Part shown: one piece after another, positions 6,110 through 7,251 of the stretch
Layout: each line of letters starts with the position of its first letter
How positions within the stretch are numbered: the stretch's first letter is position 1
NCBI GenBank assembly: GCA_900551465.1
Contig: URWL01000090.1
Coordinates: 1-7,251 of the forward strand
Source of the DNA: an uncultured Blautia sp.
GTDB lineage: Bacteria; Bacillota; Clostridia; Lachnospirales; Lachnospiraceae
Length of the DNA: 7,251 bases
Direction of reading: 5' to 3'
The notes under the pieces: generated by a model
What the model was told of the DNA's origin: nothing
What the model saw: the letters and a program-made list of their open reading frames with translations, nothing else
Database searches by the model: none
Made by a program: the position numbers and the translations under genes

Positions 6110-6865
6110 ATGATTTATATCAGTCATCTGATAAAAGATGAAGAAATGAAAGAAATGATTGCCCGGACAGGTATGGGTATAGAAAGTATTGAATTTTCGG
6201 TGGCGGAAAATCTGGATAATCTTGATCGGACGCTGAGGATCTATCAGAAACGACTGGAATTTATGGGATGCAGAGAGCTTATCCTGCACGGTCCGTTTCT
6301 TGATCTGAATCCCATGGCTTATGATACGCTGCTGGTACAGGCTACATGGACACGATATGAACAGGCATATCAGGCAGCAGTGGAACTGGGGGCAAAAAAA
6401 CTGATCCTGCACAGTGGATTTATTCCTTCTGTTTATTTTCTTACAGGCTGGGCAGAGCGAATGGCAGATTTTTATAAGAGGTTTCTGGACGATAAAGACG
6501 ATTCTGTGGAGATCCTTATGGAAAATGTAATGGATCCTCTTCCGGAACCATTGAGGGAGGTAATGGAAAAGGTTTCGCATCCTTCCTTTGGGATCTGTCT
6601 GGATATCGGTCATGCAAACTGTTTTTCCCGGACAGGCTGCGCAGAATGGGCGGAAACACTTTTGCCTTATATCCGCCACCTTCACATTCATGATAACCCG
6701 GGAGACAGAGACAGGCATCAGGCACTGGGAGACGGAACAGTTCCTTATGGGCAGGTTCTGGACATGCTTCGTGACAGGACAGAAGTTTCCTGTACAATAG
6801 AATGCAGTACGAAAAAAGACATTCAAAAATCTTTTTCAAAACTTCAGAACAGGCATTTTTATTGA
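6110..6865 (+). CDS. AP-endonuclease-2-type TIM-barrel protein (sugar phosphate isomerase/epimerase family)
   Basis: 251 residues, the size of single-domain members of PF01261 (xylose isomerase-like TIM barrel). GGGAG lies five bases before the ATG and 15 bases after the preceding stop, so it is the last gene of the operon. The metal-site pattern is complete: His60 (LILHGPF), His101 (LILHSG), Glu138 (LMENV), Asp165 and His168 (CLDIGHAN), His192 (HLHIHDN), Asp201 and His203 (DRHQALGDG) and Glu231 (TIECS). These can be lined up with the nine zinc ligands of endonuclease IV, but the protein lacks the N-terminal AGG motif of that enzyme and most such sequences are labelled sugar phosphate isomerase/epimerase. 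A metal-dependent hydrolase or isomerase acting on a sugar or sugar phosphate is the safe reading; the substrate is unknown. The stop codon is embedded in the next promoter. Confidence 0.88.
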   Translation: MIYISHLIKDEEMKEMIARTGMGIESIEFSVAENLDNLDRTLRIYQKRLEFMGCRELILHGPFLDLNPMAYDTLLVQATWTRYEQAYQAAVELGAKKLILHSGFIPSVYFLTGWAERMADFYKRFLDDKDDSVEILMENVMDPLPEPLREVMEKVSHPSFGICLDIGHANCFSRTGCAEWAETLLPYIRHLHIHDNPGDRDRHQALGDGTVPYGQVLDMLRDRTEVSCTIECSTKKDIQKSFSKLQNRHFY

Positions 6866-6890
6866 CAATAAAAATACCTTATGATACGAT
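6862..6890 (+). promoter_or_regulatory. Consensus promoter driving the cobalamin riboswitch
   Basis: A perfect TTGACA (-35, 6862-6867) and TACGAT (-10, 6885-6890) are 17 bases apart, with TGa directly before the -10 making it extended. The -35 contains the TGA stop of the preceding gene (6863-6865). Transcription would begin near 6897, about 53 bases before the aptamer. Confidence 0.7.
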
Positions 6891-6949
6891 AAAATTACTT
6901 GAAATACTTATATATTTTAGGGAATTTATAAAAAATAAGATATCTGAAA

Positions 6950-7099
6950 CATGCGGATAAAATGTGAATCCGGTGAGAAGCCGGAACAGTTTTATCCCTG
7001 CTGTAAAAGCAACGAACAGGCCGTGCCACTGAAGAATTTCGGGAAGGGGCTCTAGTAGGAAAAGATTTGGCTTAAGTCAGAATACTTTTTATCTGCATG
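6950..7099 (+). promoter_or_regulatory. Cobalamin (adenosylcobalamin-type) riboswitch aptamer
   Basis: The conserved core is readable in order. GAATCCGGTGAGAAGCCGG (6967-6984) is the P4-L4 element, with TCCGG/CCGGA paired. CAG-TTTTATCC-CTG (6987-7000) is P5 with loop L5, followed by CTGTAA. CCACTG (7026-7031) and GGGAAGG (7041-7047) flank a small hairpin (CTGAA/TTCGG). AGTAGGA (7054-7060) comes next, and AAGTCAGAATAC (7074-7085) is the B12 box. The closing helix P1 is CATGCGGATAAAA (6950-6962) with TTTTATCTGCATG (7087-7099), 13 pairs with one G-U. Bound B12 should reduce expression of the downstream gene. Together with its promoter and terminator platform it fills the 302-base gap after the TIM barrel gene. 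Confidence 0.92.
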
Positions 7100-7146
7100 A
7101 AAAAAGACCATTCGATGGATAAAAACGGATGTCTGTTTTTTATGCC
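7100..7146 (+). terminator. Riboswitch expression platform: terminator hairpin with kissing loop
   Basis: The stem pairs A-run-GA-CATTCG (7100-7114) with CGGATG-TCT-G-T-run (7126-7141), with single-base bulges at C7108 and G7135, and ends in six Ts. The 11-base loop (7115-7125) contains GGATAAAA (7117-7124), the exact complement of L5 (TTTTATCC, 6990-6997). An alternative hairpin, GGATAAAAA (7117-7125) with TTTTTATGCC (7137-7146), would use up both the loop and the T-run and could be the antiterminator. Confidence 0.65.
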
Positions 7147-7167
7147 TGTTTTACGAAAGGAGAAAAA

Positions 7168-7251
7168 ATGAAAAACAAAAAACAAAAATCAACTCTGATT
7201 GCGGTGATCGCTCTTGTTGCGGTCATAGCTGTGGCTGGATTGTGTTACTTA
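7168..7251 (+). CDS. N-terminus of a secreted or membrane-anchored protein under B12 riboswitch control (3' end outside window)
   Basis: Only 28 codons are inside the window. AAAGGAG lies six bases before the ATG. The start is MKNKKQKSTLIAVIALVAVI, continuing AVAGLCYL: a basic head and a long hydrophobic core, typical of an export signal or N-terminal anchor. The Cys at residue 26 is preceded by Ala-Gly-Leu, not a good lipobox, so a lipoprotein is doubtful. Control by a cobalamin riboswitch suggests a role in B12 capture or transport, for example a substrate-binding or DUF4430/transcobalamin-like surface protein, but the visible part cannot decide. Confidence 0.8.
   Translation, partial: MKNKKQKSTLIAVIALVAVIAVAGLCYL

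Noticed and set aside
5771..6826. A 351-codon open frame on the minus strand, opposite the metallopeptidase and TIM-barrel genes.
   Set aside because: It spans two well-supported genes and their junction, has no ribosome site, and its product is a His/Phe/Cys-rich mixture typical of an antisense shadow.
6855..6875. AT-rich hairpin ATTTTTATT-GAC-AATAAAAAT as terminator of the four-gene operon.
   Set aside because: The 9-bp stem has only A-T pairs, no T-run follows, and it coincides with the -35 of the next promoter.
6955..6997. GGATAAAA/TTTTATCC as an 8-bp stem enclosing the P4 element of the riboswitch.
   Set aside because: In the known fold this TTTTATCC is the L5 loop and GGATAAAA is better used in P1, where it extends CATGC/GCATG to 13 pairs. 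The pairing is kept only as a possible folding competitor.
1..7251. Mobile element, defence island or CRISPR array.
   Set aside because: No transposase, integrase, terminal repeats, repeat-spacer pattern or abrupt compositional change is visible; the DUF45 peptidase stands without restriction genes.

Overview
The window looks like a chromosomal segment of a low-to-mid GC anaerobic Firmicute, most likely a Lachnospiraceae-type gut clostridium. The basis is strong AGGAGG-type ribosome binding sites, AGA/GGA/CCG-rich codon use, small clostridial operons and best-remembered family resemblances; no species call is possible from the sequence alone. No phage, IS element, CRISPR array, tRNA or rRNA is visible.

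Layout. (1) Positions 1-870, plus strand: the tail of a small DUF3006-like protein, then a PP-loop ATPase of the DUF71/COG2102 family (usually labelled diphthine-ammonia ligase, here more likely the bacterial B12-salvage-type branch). (2) Positions 893-2547: a LysR regulator (minus strand) divergent from a hexapeptide-repeat O-acetyltransferase (plus strand). The 155-base gap holds two readable promoters and a textbook GCAAT-N11-ATTGC operator centred about 66 bases upstream of the predicted acetyltransferase start of transcription and overlapping the -35 of lysR, the classical LysR activate-the-neighbour, repress-yourself arrangement. (3) Positions 2552-3987: a 13-bp bidirectional terminator and an NCS2 xanthine/urate-type permease on the minus strand. 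(4) Positions 4204-6865: a four-gene plus-strand operon made of a conserved clostridial protein of unknown function, a 70-residue acidic coiled-coil protein, a YgjP/DUF45 zinc metallopeptidase starting at TTG, and an AP-endonuclease-2-type TIM barrel. (5) Positions 6862-7251: a consensus promoter whose -35 contains the previous stop codon, a cobalamin riboswitch with a terminator platform, and the first 28 codons of a secreted or membrane-anchored protein.

The functional modules are mostly independent. The only thread across them is vitamin B12: a DUF71 protein at the left and a B12 riboswitch at the right, which are too far apart and separated by opposite-strand genes to be one operon. The most striking structure is the riboswitch, where the L5 loop (TTTTATCC) is perfectly complementary to the apical loop of the downstream terminator hairpin (GGATAAAA), and the same octamer recurs in the closing helix. 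I see no convincing wholly new system; the strongest undescribed candidates are the hypothetical pair at 4240-5478 and the regulatory designs.
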